From NCBI GenBank assembly GCA_029168955.1, contig JAPDOI010000145.1, forward strand, positions 992,001-1,056,000: 64,000 nt of DNA, written 5' to 3'. The notes under the pieces were generated by a model. The model did no database searches and was not told the origin of the DNA. It was given only the letters and a program-made list of their open reading frames with translations. This stretch comes from Aplectana chamaeleonis. Lineage: Eukaryota > Nematoda > Chromadorea > Rhabditida > Cosmocercidae. A program made the translations under genes and the position numbers. This document shows, piece after piece, positions 9,623-19,617 of the stretch. The number at the start of each line of letters is the position of its first letter. Positions within the stretch are counted from its first letter, which is position 1.

Positions 9623-12168
9623 AACGCATTTATATCCTATCGGCGGCTGTCATTTGAATTCCCGCGCGGGGTCGCCGCACCGCCGTCGCGATGCGGCGGC
9701 TGCCGGCCTGGCGCGATGCCAAAGAGCTGGATGAACGAAGAAAAACGCAATCTAGGTGGTTCTTGACGACTAAACGAGACAGTCCAGATGTTTCCTTCCT
9801 GGATAATGCTTATCAAAGCGTGACCCTATTATTCGACCTAAATAGGGTTTTGATTATCGACTGGGTCGGCAGTATTAGGTCTGTTAAGTTTTCTGGGTGC
9901 ACAAGGTCCACTCATCGAAACTTTAACTCGTTGTTATGAGCTATTTTGAACCTGAATCATAGCTGTAGAAGTAATTTGAAGCATTTAATAGCTGCAAACC
10001 TCAAGAGCACTAAATTCCTTTTTAGCATTGTTTCTAGCGAACTACGTACCGTTATCGCAGGCAAATTTCAGTATTCCGTTGTATACGTTTGCAGGAAAAT
10101 GATGTGCATGGTAGAGAAATGCGTCTAGTTCTTATCGAAGGATTCGGCACACTCATATCGCACTGCGGAAAATCTCCAAGGAACCAGAAATCGCCTCTAA
10201 GTTCGAATACTTAATCATCCTGTTGCAGATACAGCTGCATGGCTGATTAGAAAAAGGGTAGGGGCTTGTGTCTCCCATCAGCCAATCAACAATCTCTCAG
10301 GGGTGTAAAGATCTCTGTCGATTGGCCGACGGAAGGATTGACCCCGACCGTACTCCTATCTACCTCTATATAGGAATATGAACAGGTATGAGCACGACAG
10401 TGCTTCTTCATCCACTTTGTTACTCAGCTTATCAGAGGAGATCAAGCATGCCTCATTCTACTCAAGAAGTGAAGCCGAACCTTTCTAACAGCTTAACCTT
10501 CAAGGTTTGGCTTGAGCCTCGTTCTCATTCCTCACGCAAGTTCAGTGGCGTGCCGCAGGCAAGGTTCGTACGCATTATACGCTCCGCAATGCTGCGCAAA
10601 AGTCACTTTGCTCCATTGCGTCCGTGCCGCGCGAACGCTGTTCTTCCCTTGATCGTTGTCCCTTCTCTTACTCCGCGCACGCACGCACGCGAGACAGGGA
10701 AATTCTTCTTGAAAAAAAAATCGGGGAGAATAGCTTTACCAACACACTCTTCCTCACTATATCATCCTTACGTTGGCTAAGATTGGTAAGGAAGTGCCTT
10801 TGGAAGCACTGTATTCCAGCGTAACAAGATTTTGAAGAAAGGCCCTGAAGGTAATTTTGCAGTTCTCATTTATCGGTGAGGTTGTGTGACGAACAGAGCA
10901 GTCGATGGTAGTGGTCGACATCTCGGGGTGTTAATTTCGTGCTAAAACTTGGCGGTCGCCTCGCTTTGAAAACCCATTTTCTACCACCCCATTTAGCTGT
11001 ATACAGCGAAAGAAGTTCGCATGGGAATCGAAGCGATAATTTACTCCAAAATAACGCTCACAAGTGTCGTTGAGGTCCGCCAACGGGTAAAAGTTATGGA
11101 GTGTAGACGTTGTGCACTCAGAAAATATATCAGACCTAATATTGGCGACCCAGTGTATAATCAAACCTCAATTAGGTCCAATAATAAGCAGTAGCTTGTT
11201 TACTAACGTCATCCAGGTGGAAAACGGCCGAATTATGTCGATTAGCCGTCAAAAACCAACCCAAAGCGCGTTTTCTTCACAAGGCGTTGAAACTAGGACT
11301 TTTTCAGGCGTCACCGTCTACCGTAGCCCGACAATCGTGGCGGGACCAACTCGCACACCGCTTGCAGCGAGCCAGTTTCTTCGTGCAAGTAAGCCACCGC
11401 AAAATGACGTCGTATTGCACGGAAACTGACGCCAAATTGCACAAATAAGTTTGGCAGAAGTACACAGAAGAAAAGGATTGTATTTTAAGTTGATGGATCG
11501 ACATTTTCATCGAAAGAGAGTCCAAATTATGAAAGGAACAAGTGAGGAGACTAAGTTGAACGCCCAAAGTCCTTTACTAAATGAAACTAGCCAATTTCTA
11601 AGTGTACTACTAGGCACATGCATCACTTAGATTTTTTTACATGCATCACTTAGATTCATTTCTTCGCATGTCTTACGTCTTACTGAGCTTAATCGACCGA
11701 GATTATGGCTTTCCTGGTGGTTCCCCAAAATTTCAACATACCCCCTTCAAAGACCAGAATCTACCAAGGCAAGTAGACAATACCGTGATCCATCAGCTAG
11801 GTTCCGCGCCGATGACTAGAATACATTAGTAGGGGACGGCAATTCTTGCCTCCATAGTTTCACAGATTATCAATTTCTACATTGAGATTCTTTCTTTCTT
11901 CTTAACTCGGCAAGAAACTCGATAATCTTTGAAAAGCAAATGAATGTCATCAAAACCTATTCCGCTTTTTGTGCGAGTTGGTCCCGCCACGATTGTCGGG
12001 CTACGGTAGACGGTGACGCCTGAAAAAGTCCTAGTTTCAACGTCTTGTATCTTCTTCGCTCATCCAGTTCTTTGGCATCGCGCCAGGCCGGCAGCCGCCG
12101 CGTCGCGACAGTGCGCCGACTGCGCGCGGGAATTCAAATGACAGCCGCCGATAGGATATAAATGCGTT
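9623..12168. mobile_element. Large inverted-repeat element with GC-rich ends, interrupted by a MITE
   Basis: The left end (9623-9745, starting AACGCATTTATATCCTATC) is matched in reverse complement by the right end (about 12049-12168). A second arm segment, 9810-9940, pairs with about 11090-11190 (TATTAGGTCTG, GGGTGCACAA and neighbours). The right arm is broken by the MITE at 11280-12047. A 130-codon ORF inside (10388-10780) has no recognisable domain, so the element looks non-autonomous. Confidence 0.6.
11280..12047. mobile_element. Nested MITE with 78-bp terminal inverted repeats
   Basis: 11280-11357 and 11970-12047 are near-perfect inverted repeats (outer end CAAGGCGTTGAAACTAGG against CAAGACGTTGAAACTAGG). 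It lies exactly between two pieces of the right arm of the larger inverted-repeat element, so it inserted later. The interior is AT-rich, with a short direct duplication (ACATGCATCACTTAGATT near 11616-11656). It has no coding capacity. Confidence 0.75.
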
Positions 12169-12530
12169 GGACCGCAGATGGGATTGGTTTTCTTCGTTGG
12201 GAAATTTTGTTCATCAGTCATTATCATTCAATACCAATCAATAATAATAATAATTCTTTCGACTGTTGCATAAAATGCCGCAATAATTTTTGATTGTTGA
12301 TGGCTCTAACTAGGGGTTGCCTTACATTTCCGGTGGGCTTTTATAAAACCATGTGTTAATAGATGTAGGTACATATGGGACACAGCATTGATAATCCGTT
12401 TTCCAAATCCCTTAAATGCCTCAGAGATTGACAGGAGATTTCTAAAAGTGGGCATTTTCATAGCTCTGCGTAGTAAAAAGGGGTACGCGAATGGCAATTT
12501 TCAGGATGTTCAAAAAATTGCCTCGGATTG
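12169..12530. other. No gene; short (TAA)n tract
   Basis: A run of AATAATAATAAT near 12240 is a simple repeat. Nothing else is supportable. Confidence 0.4.
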
Positions 12531-13010
12531 GGCTGAAAACTTGTTTCTAGGGGTTGTTTTGGGTGCTGATCACGAGTCTGAGTCCAATTTGTCAATATTG
12601 AGAAAACTCCATCTGATTTGGTCCGAAGCTTCAAAATAGGAAAAATTTTGCTAGAAAAACTTTTGACGATTTCGAGAATGCTACGATCAAATCGCCTCAA
12701 ACCTTGTACATAGGGCTTATTCGGCCTGCCTAACACGAATCTGCAACCCGTTTATCGATTTTCGATAGATTACGGTAGATTCCGGTTTGTATACGGTAGC
12801 TCGGTCGAAGTCTCAGATTTGACTCAAAATTTCACTGTGGGTTTTATTCGGAACGCTGAACACGAATTTGAAGTCCACTTTTCGATTTTCCAAATTTTAA
12901 GGAAGGCAACGCCAGTTAAAAGGCATTTCGCCCACCGTAACCTACCGTAACCCTAAGTGAGGGAGGAATAGACCCCAAATTCGGGTCCAGCGCCCTAAAT
13001 AACTCCCAGC
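12530..13010. repeat. Dispersed repeat cluster (CGTGTTCAGCACCC...AATAACCCC type)
   Basis: Several diverged copies of a 100-150-bp unit are recognised by cores such as GCTGAACACGAATTTG and TACCGTAATCTACCG. Related copies lie at 14730-15190 (partly inverted relative to this block), 21760-22200 and 62820-62900. The family is non-coding and unidentified. Confidence 0.5.
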
Positions 13011-13224
13011 TAAAAGTTTTTAGCCGGATCCGATAAATTTTTTCTGAGTACCCGAAAAACTACCTGAGGGTGGGACCATTTTTTGAAATCCCCGCAGCCA
13101 TTTAGGGAATTTCAAGCACGGGTGGTTTATGCATTGTCACAGACTTACGGCAACAACAACATGTTTCGCCAATCTCCACGGGAAGCTTAAAGTAGTCGCT
13201 AGTAAGTCACTTGTTCGGGAACTT

Positions 13225-13440
13225 CTTCTCAACATGCAAGATCAAATATTAATTACACTATGTAAAACGATTTTTGTTTCTGGCTTCTAACAAGGGACCA
13301 CTTCGAACATAAAATGGAGTTTTGAAAAACGGTTTTTTGAGGGTTTTAGAGGAGTTAAAAAGAAACAATTTGAGATTTTAAAATTTCACACAGTCCTCAA
13401 GGGTAGATCAAAAACGATCAAAAAAGGAAAGAAACCAGAA
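13225..13440. repeat. Repeat arm inverted relative to 15220-15365
   Basis: GGGACCACTTCGAACA...TGGAGTTTTGAAAAACGG here is matched in reverse complement at 15290-15355. The matching ends near TTTTGATCTACCC. The two arms are too far apart and too unequal to define one element with certainty. Confidence 0.5.
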
Positions 13441-14224
13441 CGTTGGATTGGGAGGACGTAGCACAAATGTGAGCTATACAGTGGCCTTGAAATCATCTGA
13501 ATAGGTTCTCCTAAAAGTTTGAAGATGAAATCTAGCTAGGTTCTCGAGTTATGACTTGTTCATTGATCCCCTGAACAATGCCCGTTGCATTCAAACCACC
13601 GATCACTGCAATGTGATAGTCGAGGTGGTCTGGCATCACATCATGGCTCAGCCGGTTAGGCGTTGGATTATGAAGCAATTGAAAGATGGTTCGAATACGG
13701 TGGGATCATTACTGCATTATGGCTGATAGTAATGACAATTCTATGTGTTCACCTAACTTGTTTTGAGTTTTAACAGTGTCTTTTGTTTTTTATACCTCTT
13801 TTCTTGCATCGCAGAGGTAACGTGATATAAACGGAGAACGGTTCACGTCAATGTTAGAAACTATAGAAATTCCGAGGTTTCGACAATTGCTAGAATATCA
13901 AGAATACCCTAACCCTTCTCCCACACATATGTTACAGAAAAACCGTCCTCAATTCGGAGAAACACTTTAGGGGACTTATTTTGATATGTGACACTGGAAA
14001 AAAAGTTCGGACAAAATGAAACTTCGTGGACTTGATCCTTGATCACTGATCAATCTTTTTAGAAATAATTGTTGTAAACGGAAGTGGGTTTACCTAAACT
14101 ACAAAATCCATTGAAGCAACCTAATACTTTAGCGCATGGCTCGAAGACTCAAGAAAAGTGTTTCGTTATCAATTCCAAAATTTGGAGTAGAACAGAACCA
14201 CTCTTTTGAAAACGCATCTTAAAA

Positions 14225-14370
14225 GACAACTACTTTTATTCAGCCTGGCCATTCTGGTTTAAATGTAGTTTTCTGGTGCCATTTTGGACGTAGAATCCGA
14301 GAATGCTCTTCGCAGCTTCTCTGAAAAATAGAGAAGCTTCTATGAAAAGAAGTTATAGTCGTTTTTCCAA
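14225..14370. repeat. Dispersed repeat shared with 62650-62790
   Basis: AACTACTTTTATTCAGCCTG, GACGTAGAATCCGA and AGAAGTTAT occur in the same order here and at 62650-62775, with mismatches. Non-coding, family unknown. Confidence 0.45.
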
Positions 14371-14453
14371 GCCTCGCGACAAGGCAAGGGTACCCATCAA
14401 GGAAATTTTAGGGTGGCTCGGAAAAGGTTTTCGGATTCGGCTCAGGTCAGAAT

Positions 14454-14688
14454 AGTTGACCGCAATGTCAAAAGGACATGGTGCGGTTGCGGACTCGCAC
14501 TAAATTACGGTAGAATCTGGCCCTTTGCCAGATTTCGTCATCGATCGGCGCCAACCGTCGTCTCTCTGCTCACGAGAATATCAGCTGTGGCGCCGATCGA
14601 TGACGAAATCTGGCGAAGTGCCAGATTCTACCGTAGTTTTAGTGCGAGTCCTCAACCGCACCATGTCCTTTTGACATTGCGGTCAACT
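14454..14688. mobile_element. Foldback MITE, 100-bp arms
   Basis: 14454-14553 and 14588-14688 are almost perfect inverted repeats (ends AGTTGACCGCAATGTC and GACATTGCGGTCAACT) around a 34-bp loop. Transcripts would form a strong hairpin. No coding capacity. Confidence 0.8.
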
Positions 14689-14729
14689 GTATGTAGGGGT
14701 AATCTAGGGTGCTTTACACGAATCTAGAG

Positions 14730-15190
14730 ATCGTTTGCCCAAATTCTGAGGTTTACTGTAGTTGACGGTAGTTGTCATGACATAGAGGGCCTAAACCTAC
14801 CTTAATAATTTGAAAATTGACAAGTGAACATCAAATTCGTATTCAGCACCCCGAATAACCCCCGTTCAGAAATTTTGAGTCAATTCTGAGACTTTGACCC
14901 AACTACCGTATACCCACCGTAATCTACCGTAATCTGTCGAAAATCGATAAACTGACCTCAGATTCGTTATAAGCACTTCGAATAACCTCCTAAAGCGAAG
15001 TTTTAGTCCCAAATTTCTTCTCGACCTTTGCAGCCCCATGGGGTAAGAAGCTCAAGGCCATTTTTAGGGGTTCAGAGGTCGAAATTTTTTTTTCGCTTAA
15101 ACTCAACCCCAGGAGGTAATTTAGGACGCTGAACACGATTAATGGGTCCGTTTCCTGTTTTTTAGCGGATTTCGTCAGATTAGGGTGTAT
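14730..15190. repeat. Second cluster of the dispersed AATAACCCC-type repeat
   Basis: Cores such as ATTCAGCACCCCGAATAACC (14850) and ACCGTAATCTACCGTAATCT (14917) recur, partly in reverse complement, in the 12530-13010 block. Confidence 0.5.
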
Positions 15191-15358
15191 TGAATGGCAT
15201 TTTACCTACCGCAACCCATTGTTTTGGTGGTTTTTGATCTACCCGTGAGGACTGAGTGAAATTTTAAAATCTTATATTGTTTATTTTTACGCCCTCTACA
15301 ACTCTCAAAAACCCGTTTTTCGAAACTCCATTTTTTGTTCAAAGTGGTCCCTAGTAAG

Positions 15359-16283
15359 TGTTATGTTCCAATTACTTATGTCCAAAGTATGTGAAAAAAT
15401 GACTTCATTGAGAACAAACTTCGCTTACACTACAACAACGAAGAAAGCCCGTTTTTGTGAAAATAGAATGATTTTTGCACATTTTCGGCAGTATGAACAG
15501 GTAAAAACAAAAAAATGCACAAGGAATAGACAAACGCAGAAGGAAGCACTCAAAAGGGTTCAGAAATGTGTAGATTTGCTAGATTTACGATTAAACTGTG
15601 AATTACTCTCTCGAAGTTGCACCCAAATGTAGTCGCTCATCATGTTTCGTTATACTGTCCTTAATAACAACTCTGTCCGAGGCTAAGGTCAGGCTGGTAT
15701 ATTCGTCGGACCACAGACCAAGAGGATCATAAAGTGTGAGGATTTCGCAAAGCTGTTGAACAGGACGGAGAGAACGGCTTGGAGCAATTTCGTTGCAGTT
15801 GTTCATGGCTTCCTAGGTGATCACAGAGCTGAAAGCTCTGTGGAGTTGATGCAGACTCTCATAAAGTATTACCCCAAAATGGGATGCAGAATGTCTCTAA
15901 AAGTCCATATCATTGGTTCGCATCTTGACTAATTCAACGAGCAAGGTGAGGCCTTTCATCAAGATATATTGAACTTTGAACATCGCTACTAGGGACAGTA
16001 AAACGAAAACATGATTAGGGACTACATTTGGGTGGAACTGCAGAACAATCGTAAATTTAGAAAATCTACGCGTTTCTAAACCTTGTTGAGTGGTTCCCGA
16101 CTGGGTTTGTCTATTCCTTGTGCATTTTTTTGTTTTTACCAGATCATAGTGCCGAAAATGTATGGATATCTATTTTCACAGAAAAAAGTTTTCTTCGTGC
16201 TGTCGTAGTGCAAGCAAAGTTTGTGCATAATTAAGTCATTTTTCACATACATTAGACATAAACATTTGAACTATAACTCTTAG
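15359..16283. mobile_element. Foldback element with about 300-bp imperfect arms
   Basis: 15359-15665 pairs in reverse complement with 15985-16283 (for example AAATGCACAAGGAATAGACA against TGTCTATTCCTTGTGCATTT, and CACCCAAATGTAGTC against GACTACATTTGGGTG). The 320-bp centre is unpaired. An 89-codon ORF in the left arm is a by-product of the repeat and has no domain. Confidence 0.65.
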
Positions 16284-17157
16284 AAGCCAGGAACAAAAAT
16301 TGTCCTACATAAACACGCGATTTTCCAAATTTCATTGTCCTAGTCACAAAAGCGATGTTTTCCTGGGATAACAGCGGTTTCCTGTCAGTTCTGGACCTAG
16401 CAGGATAGGAAAACACAATTTCAACCCAGGAACAGAAAAAAGTGGAAATTTGTTACATAGTGTTATCAATAATATCGAGTTCTCACATGTTACACAAAAT
16501 GCGGCAATGAGTGGTATTTTTTATGGGTTTGGGTCGTAAGTCTCAAAAATTGTACTAATACGACAATATCGTCTGCTAGATGTTTTATCAATCCAAAATG
16601 GAAATCGTGGAGCAAAATTGAAGTCAAAAAGGGACCCTTCGAGAAAAATATGTGAAATTTCTGAAAATTTAGCTTCCTGGAAAAAGTATCGATTTCGTAA
16701 TGCCATTTATAAGTCAAAAAAGTTACGAATATATCTTGAAATATTAAAAAAAAATTTGGATTAAAATAGCCTGGGGTAATAAAACAGCTAAGAAATGAAG
16801 TGAAATAAGCTAAAATACGATGTGGTGTCGATCATTTCACAAGATTCTCCGTGAAACTTATCAAAACAAAATCAAGCGCGCAACGGAAACATTAAGCCAT
16901 TTTTGAAAGCTGTAATAAGGGAACTAGCATGGGTCAGGCTAGGTGAACGCAAAGCTCCATTCCATATCATGCTTAATTTCGTTTTGATAAGCTGAACGGT
17001 GAATCTTGTGAAATGATCGACCACCAAATCGTATTTTAGGTTATTTCACTTCATTTCTTAGCTTCTATTATTACCAGGTTGTCCAATAATTCTTGTCCGA
17101 AAATTTTTAGAATTCTATAATTTTCCTTAGAAGTGTTATATCATCAGGCAAGTGTAA

Positions 17158-17175
17158 GAACCTTCTAGAAGGTTC
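17158..17175 (+). promoter_or_regulatory. Perfect four-unit heat-shock element upstream of the transposase
   Basis: GAACCTTCTAGAAGGTTC is GAA-nn-TTC-nn-GAA-nn-TTC with no mismatch, i.e. four contiguous alternating nGAAn units, the HSF binding consensus, and an 18-bp perfect palindrome. It sits 21 bp before the TATA box and 66 bp before the ATG, the layout of a heat-shock promoter. That HSF-1 binds it is inference. Confidence 0.7.
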
Positions 17176-17196
17176 TCCAAAGTTGTACGCTAGGGG

Positions 17197-17204
17197 TATA
17201 TAAG
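17197..17204 (+). promoter_or_regulatory. TATA box of the mariner transposase
   Basis: TATATAAG lies 37 bp upstream of the ATG, within GGGGTATATAAGGCGC. A start site about 25-30 bp downstream would leave a very short leader. Confidence 0.7.
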
Positions 17205-17241
17205 GCGCAGTCGCAGCGTCTAGCTACCAGTACAAGCTGAA

Positions 17242-18255
17242 ATGAACCAAAGTCGAATTCGTACGTTCGTGTACTACGAGTGGCTGCTGGGCAACGACAC
17301 GGGCACCGCGGCCGCCAACATCTGCAGAGCTTGCAAGGAGGATGCAGTGTCCCAACGCACAGTCAGCCGCTGGTTCAATCGTTTCGAGAGCGGCGAAACT
17401 AGCCTCGAGGACAGGGAGCACAGCGGGAGGCCTTCTACGGTGGATGATGACGAAGTCCGTCGCTGTATCAAGGAGAAGCCGGAAGCCACCACCCGTGAAC
17501 TGGCGACGACGCTCGGCTGCAGCAAGTCCACCATCTACAATCGACTCAACTTACTCGGCTACCACAAAGTTCTGGCCCGTTGGATCCCCCACCGTCTGAC
17601 GGACGCCAACAAGCAGAGCCGGGTGGCCGTCTGCCAGTCCCTCCTCCTTCGTCCGCATCGCAAGGAATTTCTCGAGGACCTGGTCACTGGGGATGAGAGC
17701 TGGGTCCTCTACGACAACGTCGCCCGCCGTGCCGTCTGGATCCCGCGCGGAGAAGAGCCGCCGACGACGCCGAAAGCCGACCTGCACCCGCTGAAGATCA
17801 TGCTCTGCTGCTGGTGGGACACCAAGGGCATGCTGTACTTCGAGCTGCTCCCGCAAGACAGGACGGTCACCGCCTCCATCTACACCGATCAGCTCGAGAA
17901 ACTAGCCGCCGCCATCCGAGAAAAGCGTCCCCGACGGGCCTCGGTCCACCTGCTGCACGAGAACGCGCGCCCCCACGTGGCGAAGGAGACCCAGCAGAAG
18001 TTGGCGACGCTCGGCTGGGAGACGGTTGCCCATCCGCCGTATTCCCCGGACCTCGCCCCCTCCGACTACCACTTGTTCCGCCCGCTGAAGCACCATTTGG
18101 CCGGAAGAAAATTCACCAACTACGACAACCTCAAATCCCACATCGCGGACTTCTTCGAGACGCAGCCCCCGGAGTTCTGGCCGAAGGGCATCGGCGACCT
18201 GCCCAATCGATGGGCCACTGTTGTGGATAACTGTGGTGATTATATTGTTGATTAG
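17242..18255 (+). CDS. Mariner transposase, 337 residues, catalytic Asp replaced by Glu
   Basis: It catalyses cut-and-paste transposition of mariner ends. Residues 6-55 form the first helix-turn-helix (FVYYEWLLGN...VSRWFNRFESG) and about 83-105 the second (TRELATTLGCSKSTIYNRL). WIPHRLT (115-121) is the linker motif usually WVPHEL. Catalytic positions are D151 (VTGDESW), residue 240 and D275 (YSPDLAPSDYHLF), with 34 residues between the last two, as in the DD34D class. Residue 240 is Glu (GAG, 17959-17961; HENARPH) where the family has Asp, so the copy may be inactive. The ORF is otherwise intact and of normal length. It is clearly more GC-rich than the DNA around it. The start is the only Met giving a full first helix-turn-helix. 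It resembles the mariner known from hookworms. Confidence 0.95.
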   Translation: MNQSRIRTFVYYEWLLGNDTGTAAANICRACKEDAVSQRTVSRWFNRFESGETSLEDREHSGRPSTVDDDEVRRCIKEKPEATTRELATTLGCSKSTIYNRLNLLGYHKVLARWIPHRLTDANKQSRVAVCQSLLLRPHRKEFLEDLVTGDESWVLYDNVARRAVWIPRGEEPPTTPKADLHPLKIMLCCWWDTKGMLYFELLPQDRTVTASIYTDQLEKLAAAIREKRPRRASVHLLHENARPHVAKETQQKLATLGWETVAHPPYSPDLAPSDYHLFRPLKHHLAGRKFTNYDNLKSHIADFFETQPPEFWPKGIGDLPNRWATVVDNCGDYIVD

Positions 18256-18266
18256 ACTTGTTTTTC

Positions 18267-18272
18267 AATAAA
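18267..18272 (+). terminator. Poly(A) signal of the mariner transposase
   Basis: AATAAA occurs 12 bp after the stop codon and before the right terminal repeat. Confidence 0.6.
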
Positions 18273-18626
18273 GTTGAAAAAAATTAAAAATGGTGAAATT
18301 TTCGGACAAGAATTATTGGACAACCTGGTACTATGGGCTGTTTTGAGAAAATCATTTTTTTAAGATATTTCTAGACATTTTTAAAACTTTTTTTGACCTA
18401 TAAATGGCATTATCAAATCGTTACTTCTGCCAGAAAGCTAAACTTTCAGAAACCCCAAATACATATTAATCATTTGATCATTGAAACGGACCTTTGTCGA
18501 CGGCCAAGTCCCGGATCTCTCAACTACCTGTACGCACTTGGCCCTTCTTCGCGTGAGCTCTTCATTTCAATATCCTGATTTTGAACTGTAGGATTTTTTC
18601 TTGTCTGCTTGGCTTTTGAGACGATT

Positions 18627-18907
18627 ACTGTGCTTATCTGGGCCTAATTCCGGTCCGCAATTGCGTCTCGACACGCTTTGCGGCCGCACGCTCCCGAGTC
18701 AGAAGAGCTTCCAGCGCCGCAGCCGCCGATCTGCTGACTTCAGGTGGATTTTGGAAACTAGAAACTAAGAAAAATTGGAGAAAATTGTATAGAAAAGCCA
18801 CATCGAGTCGGCCTTAGCGCTGGAAACCCGACTGAATCGAGCGCGTGCGGCTACAAAGCGTGCCGAGACGCAATTGCGGACCGGAATTTGGCCCAGATAA
18901 GCACAGT
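18627..18907. mobile_element. Foldback MITE, about 280 bp
   Basis: ACTGTGCTTATCTGGGCC...GCAATTGCGTCTCG at the left is repeated in reverse complement at the right, ending GCCCAGATAAGCACAGT. Arms are about 80 bp and the GC-rich middle is unpaired. Confidence 0.75.
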
Positions 18908-19403
18908 GCATTTATTTCACTGTAAACGAATTCACTGAAGCCCCGCAGCAAGTCCACGGCGAACACCAGAGCTGAATCCCATTCGTAGGATGTACGACAA
19001 ACGCTTCCACTCATCCCTGGTTACGACGGGTACGTCTGTCTTTACCCCCGCTTCACAAACGTTGGCGAAGGAACCAGAGGTGTGCGCAAAAAAAATCGAA
19101 AGCGAAAAACGAAAAAAATTTAGGTCCAGAAATTGTAGAATACTTCGCTACACTATGCTATGTTGCAGAAATACACTTTTTTATTTTTCGTTTTTTCGGG
19201 TGTTTCGAAAAATCAATACCGAAGAAACCGAAAATTTTTCGAAAAATGGTCGCACTCCAAATGGCCTATCTACACCAAAAAATTGGTCTCGGAGCGAGAA
19301 TCTTCATTTTTCGATTTCAAGTTTTCAAAAATTTTCTGCACATCCCTGGAAGGAACACAGTAAATTTCACTCCAGGACAGAGGATACTTTGAACGAATAA
19401 TAT
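18908..19403. other. Region downstream of ctf-4; nothing supportable
   Basis: Plus-strand ORFs here have no domain. It would contain the ctf-4 3' UTR if the stop at 19404-19406 is correct. Confidence 0.35.
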
Positions 19404-19617
19404 TCAGTTGCGTAAGGAATGAGTGGATGCCAAACTGACTTTGAAAGGATTCCTCGTAATTTTTCGCATTGGGATTACACTCTCGTTCAATAAACTTTCG
19501 TTGGCGTCCTGGCTGAAGCTAGCAGCACTCAGGGAAGCGGCTTCGTGAGTTTCCAGCTCATCATCTTCCTTTTCAGGAATGTCGTCTTCCTCCATAAATA
19601 CCTTGAATGCAAACCGT
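19404..19617 (-). CDS. ctf-4: ctf-4 last exon (acidic tail, NPFK motif)
   Basis: Acidic stretch FMEEDDIPEKEDDELETHE, then RNPFKVS, a motif also found in the WDHD1 tail, and TGA at 19404-19406. AAAGTCAGT at NPFK could instead act as a donor to a further exon, but I found no downstream exon. No HMG box is present. Confidence 0.75.

Larger units (their letters stand above)
17074..18328 (+). mobile_element. Full-length mariner transposon
   Basis: The two ends share 33 identical bp (starting CCAGGTTGTCCAATAATTC) as terminal inverted repeats, flanked by TA on both sides (17072-17073 and 18329-18330), the mariner target duplication. Length 1255 bp is normal for the family. It contains a promoter, one uninterrupted transposase ORF and a poly(A) signal. 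The TIRs are identical over 33 bp, suggesting a recent insertion. Confidence 0.95.
16645..18455. mobile_element. Foldback element carrying a mariner insertion in its right arm
   Basis: The left arm (about 16645-16880) and right arm (16972-17072, then resuming 18331-18455) are inverted copies; GTCGATCATTTCACAAGATTC and CATTTATAAGTCAAAAAAG have counterparts on the other side. The right arm is split exactly at the TA flanking the mariner, so the foldback is the older resident. Confidence 0.75.

Noticed and set aside
10388..10780. 130-codon plus-strand ORF as a gene
   Set aside because: No domain, no splice support, Ser/Arg/Pro-biased by composition, and located inside an inverted-repeat element.
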